In this document: in pieces, positions 38,651 to 47,127 of the stretch
Layout: every line of letters starts with the position of its first letter
How positions within the stretch are numbered: the stretch's first letter is position 1
Assembly: GCF_001306135.1 (NCBI RefSeq)
Contig: NZ_LGKP01000004.1
Coordinates: 62,001-126,000 of the forward strand
Origin: Herpetosiphon geysericola
GTDB lineage: Bacteria > Chloroflexota > Chloroflexia > Chloroflexales > Herpetosiphonaceae
DNA length: 64,000 nucleotides
Direction: 5' to 3'
Program-made: the position numbers and the translations under genes
Notes under the pieces: generated by a model
What the model saw: the letters and a program-made list of their open reading frames with translations, nothing else
What the model was told of the DNA's origin: nothing
The model's database searches: none

Positions 38651-39709
38651 ATGCGATCTGAATCCGCTTCACACCGTTATGGCGAACATCGCATTTATTT
38701 GAGCTTAGCACCAGGCATTGGCTGCACCCGTCGGTTGATGGCCGATGCCCAACTGCTGGCAGCCCAAGGCTATGATGTTGGGATTGCCTTTAATGCTTCA
38801 AGCGATTATTTATGTGATTTTGCCCGTGGTTTGCGGCCTTTACCTTTAATTTATGAGCGCCAAAACAATCAACGGGTTGAAGCGCTTGATCTTGAAACGA
38901 TTCTGCGCGATCCACCCCAAATTATTGTGCTTGGCAACTTAGCGCATCAACATGGCTTGCCAGATCAGCCAATCGAGCCGTTGAAGTTGGTCGAGCAACT
39001 GCGTATGGCCGGAGTTGCGGTTTGGTCAACGATTTATGCCTATAATTTGACCACGATTGCGCCTATTTTTACCCGTTTGACTGATATTACGCCAACGCCG
39101 ATTATTCCTGAAACAGCCTTGGAGCAAGCCAGCGAGTTGGTGCTGATCGATCCTGAGCCAATTGATATTATTCGCCAACTCGATGAAGGGATTTTGCTGG
39201 CTCCGCCAGAAGCAGAGCAAGCGCGTAGCACCTCGCTACGCCTTGATGTGTTGAATCAACTGCGGGCTGCAACCCATGCCTTGCTCGAAATTCGCCGCCC
39301 ATTGAGCGATAGCGCCGAACGTCCGCGTTGGTTGGTGGGGATTGGATTCAATCCTAGTGCCATGTATTTGTTGCAACGGGCCGCCGATTTGGCCTATGGC
39401 ATGGGCGCATTGTTGATTGGGGTGCATATTCGCCCGCCTGGTGGTGGCTCCAGTGGCTATCGTTTGGCGGCCCGCGAACACATCGATTATGCAGAGGAGT
39501 TGTGCCACGAGGTGGTGATTATCGAGGAAAAAGATGTGGCAGCGGCGATGCTCCAAGTGGCGCACGAGCAGCATGCAACTGGGATCTTTATTGGGCGGCC
39601 TGTGCGCTCACGCTGGGATGAGCTGCGCGGCGGCTCGTTGCTGACCAAACTGATCAATAGCGACCGCGATTTGGATATTTTTGTCTTGGCTGATGCACCG
39701 CTGCGGTAA
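38651..39709 (+). CDS. KdpD-like sensor domain protein without kinase, degenerate P-loop
   Basis: A 352-residue soluble protein. Residues 13-200 resemble the N-terminal domain of KdpD (LSLAPGIGCTRRLMADAQLL; KdpD has APGVGKT). Residues 230-352 resemble the universal stress protein (Usp) domain that follows it in KdpD, starting WLVGIGFNPSAMYLL. The P-loop lysine is replaced by cysteine (C25), so classical ATP binding there is doubtful. No transmembrane region, GAF or histidine kinase domain follows. Kdp transport genes are absent. GAGGTCTCC precedes the ATG. Its stop codon is directly followed by repeat element 3. A role in turgor or cyclic-di-AMP-type sensing is only a guess from the family. 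Confidence 0.78.
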   Translation: MRSESASHRYGEHRIYLSLAPGIGCTRRLMADAQLLAAQGYDVGIAFNASSDYLCDFARGLRPLPLIYERQNNQRVEALDLETILRDPPQIIVLGNLAHQHGLPDQPIEPLKLVEQLRMAGVAVWSTIYAYNLTTIAPIFTRLTDITPTPIIPETALEQASELVLIDPEPIDIIRQLDEGILLAPPEAEQARSTSLRLDVLNQLRAATHALLEIRRPLSDSAERPRWLVGIGFNPSAMYLLQRAADLAYGMGALLIGVHIRPPGGGSSGYRLAAREHIDYAEELCHEVVIIEEKDVAAAMLQVAHEQHATGIFIGRPVRSRWDELRGGSLLTKLINSDRDLDIFVLADAPLR

Positions 39710-40235
39710 AAATTCAGCCGTTGAAACCGCGAAGAGCGCAAAGGCGAGAGGCTGTAGGCTATAGGCTAGCGGAATGCTTGAGCTACCACAACCATATTCC
39801 GTTAGCCAAAATCCTCGCATCCTCTGCGCTGATCATTGATCCACGAAGGACACGAAGGTTAAGTTTTTTTGGCACAGATTGTTTTGATTTTATTCCTGCT
39901 CCCTAATAGCCCACAGTCTAGAGCCATGATTTCTCTGCGCCTCTGTGTTAAAATTCAGCCGTTGAAACCACGAAGCGCACGAAGAACGCGAAGGTTAAGT
40001 TTTTCGCCACGAATTCCACGAATGCTGCTTATTTTCGCCACAGATTACCACAGATGGTGAGGATTGGGCTTTGGGCTATTGGGTTTCATCCTTCATCCCT
40101 CATCCTTTCGCGATGTTCTGTGTTCTTTTTTGATTTCTGCCTTTTGACTTTTGCCTGCATTCCTCATCCTTTCGTTCTCTGCGCCTCTGCGTTAAAACTA
40201 ACTTCTGAATCCTTCGTGCTCTTCGTGGATTAATT
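39708..40235. repeat. Modular oligomer repeat element 3 (largest)
   Basis: About 530 non-coding bases of recurring short words. AAAATTCAGCCGTTGAAACC occurs twice (near 39710 and 39951), each followed by a CGAAG-word series. Other words are GGCTGTAGGCTATAGGCTA, TCTCTGCGCCTCTGTGTTAAAA (near 39934), GCCACAGATTACCACAGATG (near 40036), TCATCCTTCATCCCTCATCC (40088-40107), CTGCCTTTTGACTTTTGCCT and CCTTCGTGCTCTTCGTGGAT. The element starts at the stop codon of the KdpD-like gene. Confidence 0.8.
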
Positions 40236-40289
40236 ATCTATTTATTAATATTTTTTACAAATTCACTAAAATCGGCTAGTATACAGTGG

Positions 40290-40437
40290 CTAGTTCATTA
40301 AACGAAAGGAGCGAAAACGTCGATCTGCTGGCCTCGCCGTGTTGTGCTCAACATCGTTGCTCAGGTAGAGGTACGACCGCCTTGTTGGAAGCGTACTGGA
40401 TAACTGTGGGTTGCAACTCGTTGTTGAGGAGGCTTAT
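40290..40437 (+). promoter_or_regulatory. Candidate long untranslated leader of the subtilase gene
   Basis: About 150 bases of GC-richer sequence between the repeat-rich region and the subtilase start. It contains a short hairpin TGTTG-TGCT-CAACA (near 40343) and ends in GAGGAGGCTTAT before the ATG. No open frame fits it and no known riboswitch consensus is recognised. Confidence 0.3.
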
Positions 40438-41643
40438 ATGAAGCGTCTATGGCTACGAACATTGGTTGTTGGCTGTATCCTTGGCTTGGCAGCACCGACA
40501 ATCACTGCTGGGCAGACTCGTTTGAAGGAAAAAACACCTGAAAATTTGGCGGCAGCAGAAGCGCCCGCCGTTGCAGGCCAATATCTGATTAAGTTCAACA
40601 ATTCCCTCTCCAAAGCAGACCGCAAGACCACCCTCAAAAACCTCGGCGCCGATCAACTCCAACACCTCGATAGCCTTGATCTTGAGCTAATCGAATTTGC
40701 TGCGCTCAAAAACAATGCTTCGATCGAGCAAACCGAGCGCGTTTTAGCCGAGCTGAAAAATAATCCAGCGGTTGAGTATGTCGAACCAAACTACATCTAT
40801 GTGCCGCTGTACACGCCCAACGATCCGGGCATTGCCCAACAATGGGCTTGGGGCGTTATCAAAGCTTACGATGGCTGGAATATTACCCAAGGTAATTCCA
40901 GCGTGATTATCGCGATCGTTGATACAGGCATTCAAATCAATCACCCTGATCTTGATGCCAACATTGTGGCTGGCTACGATTTTGTGGATAACGACACCAA
41001 TGCAACCGATGGCAACGGCCATGGCACGCACTTGGCTGGCACAGCCGCCGCCGAAACCAACAATAGCACTGGTGGCGCTGGCTTATGTCCAAATTGTCGC
41101 TTGATGCCAATTCGGGTGTTTAATAATAATGGGAGTGGCACGCTTGCCGCCGTGGCGCAAGGCATCACCTATGCTGCCAACAATGGAGCCAAAGTTATCA
41201 ACTTAGGGCTTGGTGGCAGTGCCTCAACCACCTTAAAAAATGCTGTTGATTATGCCTGGAACAAAGGTGCATTCCTCAGCTGTGCAGTTGGTGGCAGCAA
41301 CAGTGGTACGCCAACTTATCCTGCTGGCTATGCCAACTGCTTCCCCGTGGCAGCCAGCGGCAAGACCGACATTAAAACTCCCTCATCGGGCTATGGCACA
41401 TGGGTCAAAGTTGCAGCCCCAGGAGTCAGCATCTATTCAACTTGGCTCAATGGCGGCTACAACACCATTAGCGGCACCTCAACTGCAACCGCCCATGTTG
41501 CTGGTTTAGCAGGCCTGTTGGCCTCGCAAAACCGCACCAACGCCCAAATTCGCGATCGCATTTGCGCCACCGCCAACCCAATTGCAGGCACTGGCACCTA
41601 TTGGTCGTGTGGCCGGATTAATGTCTATGCAGCAGTTCAGTAA
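40438..41643 (+). CDS. Secreted subtilisin-like serine protease (S8)
   Basis: A 401-residue preproenzyme. Residues 1-25 form a Sec signal, then an I9-type propeptide (GQYLIKFN...NPAVEYVEPNY) ends near residue 121. The catalytic domain has D162 (AIVDTGI), H195 (GHGTHLAG) and S348 (SGTSTATAHVAG). The oxyanion-hole asparagine, normally in AAGN, appears to be glycine (AVGGSNS). If real this would lower activity, though the nearby Asn could substitute. Two cysteine pairs (LCPNC and others) suggest disulfides in the exported enzyme. The ATG at 40438 has GAGGAG upstream. It is followed by a strong terminator, so it is a single-gene unit. Confidence 0.93.
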   Translation: MKRLWLRTLVVGCILGLAAPTITAGQTRLKEKTPENLAAAEAPAVAGQYLIKFNNSLSKADRKTTLKNLGADQLQHLDSLDLELIEFAALKNNASIEQTERVLAELKNNPAVEYVEPNYIYVPLYTPNDPGIAQQWAWGVIKAYDGWNITQGNSSVIIAIVDTGIQINHPDLDANIVAGYDFVDNDTNATDGNGHGTHLAGTAAAETNNSTGGAGLCPNCRLMPIRVFNNNGSGTLAAVAQGITYAANNGAKVINLGLGGSASTTLKNAVDYAWNKGAFLSCAVGGSNSGTPTYPAGYANCFPVAASGKTDIKTPSSGYGTWVKVAAPGVSIYSTWLNGGYNTISGTSTATAHVAGLAGLLASQNRTNAQIRDRICATANPIAGTGTYWSCGRINVYAAVQ

Positions 41644-41680
41644 TCATTAATTATGTCAAATTAATAATATGAAACGCCCT

Positions 41681-41719
41681 AAGCCCCTTGCCTGTCTAAC
41701 TAACGAGCAAGGGGCTTTA
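41681..41719 (+). terminator. Intrinsic terminator of the subtilase gene
   Basis: AAGCCCCTTGC (41681-41691) pairs with GCAAGGGGCTT (41707-41717) and is followed by T residues, 38 bases after the stop codon. Confidence 0.85.
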
Positions 41720-41734
41720 ATCCATGGTTGGTCT

Positions 41735-41965
41735 GCACCTCTGCGTTAAAATATGATCCACGAAGCGCACGAAACCACGAAGAACACGAAGCGCACGAAG
41801 GCTCTGGCTGTTGGCTATTGGCTATTGGTTTTGGTATTCCATCCTATTCCCGATAGCCCATAGCCTGAAGCCTATAGCCTTTATGCTCTATGCTCTATGC
41901 TCTGTGCTCTTCATCCCTCATCCCTCATAATTCATAATTCATCCTTCGGTTGCTCTTCATCCCTC
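41735..41965. repeat. Modular oligomer repeat element 4
   Basis: Begins with CACCTCTGCGTTAAAATATG, then a CACGAAG-type series (41758-41802), TTGGCTATTGGCTATTGG (41811-41828), TAGCCCATAGCCTGAAGCCTATAGCC (41853-41878 region), TATGCTCTATGCTCTATGCTC (41881-41901) and CATCCCTCATCCCTCATAATTC (41913-41934). Its right end encodes the last three codons and stop of the MarR gene on the minus strand (GATGAGGGATGA read from there). Confidence 0.78.
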
Positions 41966-42412
41966 ATCGGCGCGCTTCGCCAAATCGAGCAGGCGTTGCA
42001 AGGCGGGCAAGGCCGCTGCCAAAATGCTCAATTCGACCTCGCTCAAACCAGCGACGTGGGCAGTAAGCTGCTTATGGGCTTGAGTTTGGGCTTGGCGCAC
42101 CGCAGTTAAGCCAGCAGCAGTTAATTGCAAAAGCTGTTGCCGCCGATCTTGCGGATGCGGAATCCGCTCGATCCAACAGCGCTCAACTAAGGCAGGCAGC
42201 AGCTCGCTAATGGCCTGCGGGCTAACATGTTGTTGCCGCGCCAAGCCACTCAACGATTGTGGGCCATGCTGAAGTTCATTCAACATGCGTAATTGGGCGG
42301 CGCTGGTTGAGCCATCGAGTTGCCGTCGCACCTCAAGATCGACCAAGCGATGCAGTTGGGGCGCGAGAACAAATAAATCTTCGACCAGTCGATCAATATG
42401 ATGTCGCTGCAT
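41957..42412 (-). CDS. MarR-family transcriptional regulator
   Basis: A 151-residue protein with the MarR winged helix: SAAQLRMLNELQHGPQSLSGLARQQHVSPQAISELLPALVERCWIER, then HPQDRRQQLLQLTAAG for the wing. Members are dimers that repress nearby genes and release DNA on binding small molecules. AAAGGGG precedes the ATG. A 20-bp palindrome lies 29 bases upstream of its start and a second one overlaps the divergent promoter of the membrane protein/antiporter operon, so it probably controls both. The last residues (DEG) are encoded by repeat element 4. Confidence 0.92.
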   Translation of the reverse strand: MQRHHIDRLVEDLFVLAPQLHRLVDLEVRRQLDGSTSAAQLRMLNELQHGPQSLSGLARQQHVSPQAISELLPALVERCWIERIPHPQDRRQQLLQLTAAGLTAVRQAQTQAHKQLTAHVAGLSEVELSILAAALPALQRLLDLAKRADEG

Positions 42413-42440
42413 AATTCCCCTTTATTATTCAAGTAACTTG

Positions 42441-42460
42441 ATGATTTTTATAAAAATCAT
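42441..42460. promoter_or_regulatory. 20-bp perfect palindrome, candidate MarR operator
   Basis: ATGATTTTTATAAAAATCAT is a perfect palindrome upstream of the MarR gene start at 42412, in the 223-base gap to the divergent operon. Size and symmetry fit a MarR-dimer site. Confidence 0.7.
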
Positions 42461-42518
42461 GCTTCATCTACAGGACTAAAACTCAATTATTAAGAAAATA
42501 TTTTCAAGCAGATTGAAC

Positions 42519-42547
42519 TTGACAACGATCATAAAGATCTTTATTAT
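42519..42547 (+). promoter_or_regulatory. Promoter of the antiporter operon with internal palindrome
   Basis: TTGACA (42519-42524) and TATTAT (42542-42547) are separated by 17 bases. The perfect 14-bp palindrome ATAAAGATCTTTAT (42531-42544) covers the spacer and -10 box, so a bound regulator, likely the divergent MarR protein, would block the promoter. Confidence 0.75.
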
Positions 42548-42635
42548 ACGCATAGATACTCATTCATCAAGCAGCACCCGTCTAGCAGGCAGCTTCGCTC
42601 TGTGAAGCTAGCTCGTGTGCTTTATGGAGGTGTTA

Positions 42636-43205
42636 ATGCCTATATCTTCATTGTCACCACCGTTAGTATTGCTCGATCGGCTGCTACGCTGGTGTTTTAT
42701 GATGAGCGCTGGCTTAACCATCCTGTTGCTTTTTGCTGAGCTTGCCCCGCGTTGGAGCCATGTTGGCATTGCAATTCAGCTTCTTAGCCTTGGCTTATTA
42801 ATTGCCCTCAAGCCGCTTAAACGCCCGGGTCATCTTTTTCTCTACCCGCTGCTGCTTGCCCTAGCAATTAGCATGTGCGAACCAACCCTGCCGCCCTATC
42901 AGTTGCCGACGATCATTAGCCAAGCAGCACCGTTCGCGGTCGTTACGCTAATTCTTGGCGATCTGATTCAGCGGCGGGTCGTGCCAATCTGGCGCCCAAA
43001 ACGCTTGGTTGTGGCCAATGGCACCGTCGATCTGATCGAGGCTGCCTGTTTTTTCCAACTTGATCCAGTCCAACTGCGGCAAGAACTCGAACAACAAGGC
43101 TGCCCGTTGCGCAATGCAAGCGATGGCAGCACACTCGTCAAATTAGCCCCAATTCTAACAGTTTTAGCAACTACAACTCATTCAGGAGGTGCCGATGCCC
43201 CATGA
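42636..43205 (+). CDS. Hypothetical membrane protein upstream of Kef-type antiporter
   Basis: A 189-residue protein with about four hydrophobic segments in its first 115 residues and a soluble C-terminal part (VVANGTVDLIEAACFFQLDPVQLRQELEQQG) with a helical domain. The ATG at 42636 has GGAGG five bases upstream. It overlaps the antiporter start by 11 bases, so the two are translationally coupled and probably functionally linked. No known family is recognised. Confidence 0.75.
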   Translation: MPISSLSPPLVLLDRLLRWCFMMSAGLTILLLFAELAPRWSHVGIAIQLLSLGLLIALKPLKRPGHLFLYPLLLALAISMCEPTLPPYQLPTIISQAAPFAVVTLILGDLIQRRVVPIWRPKRLVVANGTVDLIEAACFFQLDPVQLRQELEQQGCPLRNASDGSTLVKLAPILTVLATTTHSGGADAP

Positions 43206-45237
43206 TATATCGTTGATCACCAATATCTCGGTTGCTTTGGTTGCGGCCTTTGCTGGCGGCTTACTTGCCCGCCGCCTCGGCCTGCCAACAATCGTTGGCT
43301 ACCTTTTAGCAGGCATGCTCATTGGCCCGTTCACGCCCGGCTTCAAAGGCGATGTTGGTGATATTAGCCAGCTTGCAGAAATTGGGGTTATTTTCCTCAT
43401 GTTTGGAGTCGGCCTTCACTTTTCGCTCAAAGATTTATGGGCTGTGCGCAAAGTCGCAATTCCAGGTGCAGCCCTGCAAATGCTGTTGGCCACAGGCTTG
43501 GGCTTTGGGCTAACGCGTTTGTGGGGCTGGTCTACTGCCGCAGGCTTGGTTATGGGCCTAGCGCTTTCGATCGCCAGTACGGTGGTGTTGCTGCGCGGCT
43601 TGATGGATGCAGGCGAGCTGAATACGCCAGCTGGCCAAACCGCCGTTGGCTGGTTGGTGCTTGAAGATTTAGCTACTGTGCTCATTTTGGTCTTGCTGCC
43701 AGCCTTTTTCGGCAGCAGTGGCGGTAATCCTTGGGCCGCTGGTGGCATCGCCTTGCTCAAAACCACCATCTTTGTGGTTTTGATTCTATTTGCTGGCGGA
43801 CGCTTCTTGCCCTGGTTGCTGACTTGGATCTCTCATTCGCGCTCACGCGAGCTGTTTATTTTGGCCTCGGTGGCGGTCGCACTTGGCACAGCCTTTGCAG
43901 CAACCGCAGCCTTTGAGGTTTCATTGGCGCTTGGAGCCTTCTTGGCGGGCGTGGTTTTGGGCGAATCCGACCTCAGTCACCAAATTGGCGATGAAGTGCT
44001 GCCCTTCCGCGAAATCTTTGCAGTGATTTTCTTTGTTTCGGTGGGAATGTTGGTCAATCCAATCTATGTGTGGAACAATATTGGCCAAGTTATCGCCCTC
44101 ACCGCCTTGATCGTCTTCGGCAAGGCCATCTTCACCCTGTTTTTGGGCCTGATTTTGCCTTCATCTGGCCGCACAATGATTGTGGTGGCCGCAGGACTCA
44201 GCCAAATTGGTGAATTTTCGTTTATTGTCGGCCAAGCTGGGGTTGGCTTAGGTGTTTTGACCCAAGATCAATATTCGCTGCTTTTGGCTGGAGCGATCTT
44301 CTCAATTATGCTCAATCCAGTGATGTTCTGGTCGATTCCGCATGTTGAAACATGGCTCAAGCGCTATCCACGGCTGTGGGCACGCTTCGAACGCCACGCA
44401 GCAATCGAACCTGAAAAAACCAAATTACCAGAAACCGATCATGTGGTCGTGGTTGGCTACGGGCGGGTCGGCGAACACATTGGCACGGTGTTGCAGCGCT
44501 TAAAAATCCCCTTTGTGGTTGTCGAAGCAGATAATCATCGCGCCGACGATTTTATGACCAAAAATATTCCAACCTTGATTGGCGATGCTGCCAACTCGGA
44601 AGTGCTGACACACGCTAAGCTCGATAAAGCCAAGGCCTTGGTTGTGACCTTGCCCAATGAGGCAGCAAGTGAATTAGTCGTTGCCGCTGCCCGCGATCTT
44701 GCGCCAAACTTGCCAATTGTGGCCCGCGCTGCAACCAATTCTGGCGTAGAACGCTTAGCAAAATTAGGTGCTCACGATGTGATTCACCCAGAACTAGAGG
44801 GTGGCTTAGAAATTATTCGCCATACCCTTTTGCGCTTGGGCTATGCAGCAACCCAAGTTCAAGGCTATACCGATGCTGTACGCCGCGATCAATATCACAC
44901 CAACATTGTGCCAACTGAACATCTGGTGCTTGAACAATTGATCCAGAGTGTGCGTGGCTTTGAGATTGCATGGCGCAGTATTAACGCCAATAGCAGCTTA
45001 GTTGGCCAAAGTTTGGCGATGCTCAACTTTCGCGCCCAAACCGGAGCTTCGGTCATTGCCGTATTGCGCAATCAACAATTGATTAGCAATCCAGAATCGC
45101 AATTGACCCTCGAACCAGGCGATACGTTGGGCGTGATTGGCGACGAAAGCCAAATTCAGGCGGTCGATGGCTTGATTAGCAACAGTCAAGCAGCAAATCC
45201 GCCGCCCACCAACCGCTTCGCTCCAAGCGGCGCGTAG
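43195..45237 (+). CDS. Kef-type CPA2 cation/proton antiporter with TrkA-N and TrkA-C domains
   Basis: A 680-residue protein. The first 390 residues form a twelve-helix CPA2 exchanger (RRLGLPTIVGYLLAGMLIGP; GLALSIASTVVLLRGL; LEDLATVLILVLLP; GAFLAGVVLGES). A TrkA-N nucleotide-binding domain follows near residue 420 (VVVGYGRVGEHIGTVL, a GxGxxG fold), then a TrkA-C ligand domain at the end (EPGDTLGVIGDESQI). It resembles E. coli YbaL/KefB and should exchange potassium or sodium for protons under nucleotide control. ATG at 43195 has AGGAGG five bases upstream. A strong terminator ends the operon. Confidence 0.93.
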   Translation: MPHDISLITNISVALVAAFAGGLLARRLGLPTIVGYLLAGMLIGPFTPGFKGDVGDISQLAEIGVIFLMFGVGLHFSLKDLWAVRKVAIPGAALQMLLATGLGFGLTRLWGWSTAAGLVMGLALSIASTVVLLRGLMDAGELNTPAGQTAVGWLVLEDLATVLILVLLPAFFGSSGGNPWAAGGIALLKTTIFVVLILFAGGRFLPWLLTWISHSRSRELFILASVAVALGTAFAATAAFEVSLALGAFLAGVVLGESDLSHQIGDEVLPFREIFAVIFFVSVGMLVNPIYVWNNIGQVIALTALIVFGKAIFTLFLGLILPSSGRTMIVVAAGLSQIGEFSFIVGQAGVGLGVLTQDQYSLLLAGAIFSIMLNPVMFWSIPHVETWLKRYPRLWARFERHAAIEPEKTKLPETDHVVVVGYGRVGEHIGTVLQRLKIPFVVVEADNHRADDFMTKNIPTLIGDAANSEVLTHAKLDKAKALVVTLPNEAASELVVAAARDLAPNLPIVARAATNSGVERLAKLGAHDVIHPELEGGLEIIRHTLLRLGYAATQVQGYTDAVRRDQYHTNIVPTEHLVLEQLIQSVRGFEIAWRSINANSSLVGQSLAMLNFRAQTGASVIAVLRNQQLISNPESQLTLEPGDTLGVIGDESQIQAVDGLISNSQAANPPPTNRFAPSGA

Positions 45238-45243
45238 CTATCT

Positions 45244-45278
45244 GCCCCTCGACTGAACTCAGTCGAGGGGCATTTTTT
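45244..45278 (+). terminator. Intrinsic terminator of the antiporter operon
   Basis: A 13-bp perfect stem (45244-45256 with 45259-45271) followed by TTTTTT, starting six bases after the stop codon. Confidence 0.93.
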
Positions 45279-45368
45279 GCCCCAATGATCACAAACCAAT
45301 CGTTAGACCGATGTTGGCAGCCAGCCATCGACCTACACTAGCCACTGTTTTTGTCGAAGGAGGTCTGG

Positions 45369-46373
45369 ATGCAAGCCCCAACTACCCAATTGCCATGGGA
45401 TCAAGCCGACTGGTTTAGCACAATCAGCAGCTGGATTGAGCAACAGCTTAGCGCTCATGGTCGCCAGCTCAACGCGCCAATCGAACTTATTCATCAACGC
45501 CCATGGTCGGCCTTTGCCCAAATGAGCACCGACCAAGGCTTGGTCTATTTCAAAGCTCCGGCTCCAGCCTTTCGCTATGAGGCTGGCCTAACCCAAGCCC
45601 TAGCCACGTGGCAACCAGCCTGTAATGTGCCTGTTTTAGCCATCGAGCCAAGCCAAGGCTGGATTCTTTCCGCCGATGCTGGCACAACCTTACGTCAACT
45701 TGGCCAAGATCGCAGCCAACTTGCGCACTGGGATGCATTGTTACCCCAGTATAGCGAATTGCAAATCCAGCTTGCTGCCCGCGTGCCAGCATTGCTCGAT
45801 TTAGGCCTGCCTGATCGGCGTTTGGCTCATTTTCCTAAGCTCTTTGCTGAATTGCTGAACGATCATGCCAACTTGTTGATCGATCAAGCATCTGGCTTGA
45901 GCACTGCCGAACATCAACAACTGCAAGCCTTGCAGCCAATTGTTCAAGAGCAATGTCAAGCTTTGGCTGGATTTGGCTTGCCAGAAACCCTGACTCACGA
46001 GGAAATTCACGAAAATAATGTGCTTTATGCAGCGCGTGGCTACACCTTCACTGATTGGAGCGATTGCAGCGTGAGCCATCCTTTCTTTTCGATGGTGGTG
46101 ACGCTGCGTGCCGCCGCCCATTGGCTCAAACTCGATGAGCAAGGCCCAGAGTTGCAACGCCTGCGCGATGCCTATTTGGAGCCATGGACCCAATTTGCTC
46201 CGCGCCAGCAACTTGACCAAGCCCTGGATCTTGCCTATCGGCTTGGCATGATCAATCGAGCGCTTTCGTGGCGCCAAGCGCTGAATGGCCTTGATCCAGC
46301 TCAAACCAAAGACTATCAAGATAATGTTTCAGGGTGGTTGCAAGATTATTTAGCCATCCAAAATGCTGGGTAG
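45369..46373 (+). CDS. Aminoglycoside phosphotransferase-like small-molecule kinase
   Basis: A 334-residue protein of the APH/choline kinase fold. The catalytic loop reads LTHEEIHENNVLY (family: HGDLHxGN) and the metal site FTDWSD (family: DWE). The catalytic-loop aspartate is replaced by glutamate (HEE), a variant that may still work. AAGGAGG lies five bases before the ATG. The substrate is unknown; many such proteins in environmental bacteria do not confer resistance. The next gene begins six bases downstream and may be co-transcribed. Confidence 0.83.
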   Translation: MQAPTTQLPWDQADWFSTISSWIEQQLSAHGRQLNAPIELIHQRPWSAFAQMSTDQGLVYFKAPAPAFRYEAGLTQALATWQPACNVPVLAIEPSQGWILSADAGTTLRQLGQDRSQLAHWDALLPQYSELQIQLAARVPALLDLGLPDRRLAHFPKLFAELLNDHANLLIDQASGLSTAEHQQLQALQPIVQEQCQALAGFGLPETLTHEEIHENNVLYAARGYTFTDWSDCSVSHPFFSMVVTLRAAAHWLKLDEQGPELQRLRDAYLEPWTQFAPRQQLDQALDLAYRLGMINRALSWRQALNGLDPAQTKDYQDNVSGWLQDYLAIQNAG

Positions 46374-46379
46374 CCCACA

Positions 46380-47114
46380 ATGCATAAACAAACCATTATC
46401 GAGCAGATTAGCCCTGAGATATATGAGCTCGAAGCTGAGGATGCGCGTTGGTATGGCTCGCAAACCAATAACCCACATGGGCTGTTCTATAGTTCAGACA
46501 CGCTGCATGAAATTGATAGCTTAATTTGGGATGCAGCCAATGAGCTAACTGATAGCGAAAAGCTCTTGCTCATGGTTGCGATCTACGAAGATTTGCCAGG
46601 CTATGCGTTGCTCATGCTGAATTGGAGCCGTTATCAACATTTTGATCCGCCAACCCAAGCCCTTTTTTGGGCAGAGGTTCGACGCATTTTGGCCCAAGGC
46701 GATCCTGCTTGGGCTGGCCCGCTCGAATATCACCTAGCGCTTGATTGGTTTGAACTTTGTAGCAATTGTGATTCAATTTGGCATCGCTTAACGCATGATG
46801 CCAATACTGCGCTTTTGGCAAGCGTTCTGCGAAGTTCAGCTACTACTGCTTGGCATTTAAAAGCGCCGCTGTATGCCCGATTGATTGCCGATGTAGGTTG
46901 GCATGAAGCTATTTATGCGAGTTTGCACGCTAGCTACTATACACTTTATGGCCAAATTGATAAACATGAAGCGCTAGGCTATCTCCAGCAATTGGTTATA
47001 GCCGATCCAGATCAGGCACTTGCCACATTGATCAGCACTTTTCAAGTAGGCGAGCGCTATACAAATGCCTTTGGGGTTGAAGCGATGCAGCGGGCTGCAA
47101 AGAAGCCAAACTGA
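46380..47114 (+). CDS. Hypothetical helical protein
   Basis: A 244-residue soluble protein, largely helical, with no signal or membrane segment. Segments such as ELTDSEKLLLMVAIYEDLPGYALLML and ADPDQALATLISTFQVGERY suggest a HEAT/TPR-like solenoid. It starts six bases after the kinase gene without a clear ribosome-binding site and is convergent to the small genes of the toxin region. Not recognised; it could belong to either neighbour set. Confidence 0.65.
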   Translation: MHKQTIIEQISPEIYELEAEDARWYGSQTNNPHGLFYSSDTLHEIDSLIWDAANELTDSEKLLLMVAIYEDLPGYALLMLNWSRYQHFDPPTQALFWAEVRRILAQGDPAWAGPLEYHLALDWFELCSNCDSIWHRLTHDANTALLASVLRSSATTAWHLKAPLYARLIADVGWHEAIYASLHASYYTLYGQIDKHEALGYLQQLVIADPDQALATLISTFQVGERYTNAFGVEAMQRAAKKPN

Positions 47115-47127
47115 GCATTCGTCAGCT

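Noticed and set aside
40290-40437. Cyclic-di-GMP or other known riboswitch in the subtilase leader
   Set aside because: The conserved blocks of known riboswitches I can recall are not present; only a weak hairpin is seen.
18765-41965. Insertion sequences or decayed transposons as source of the intergenic repeats
   Set aside because: No transposase-like frame, no terminal inverted repeats and no target duplications are visible around the elements.
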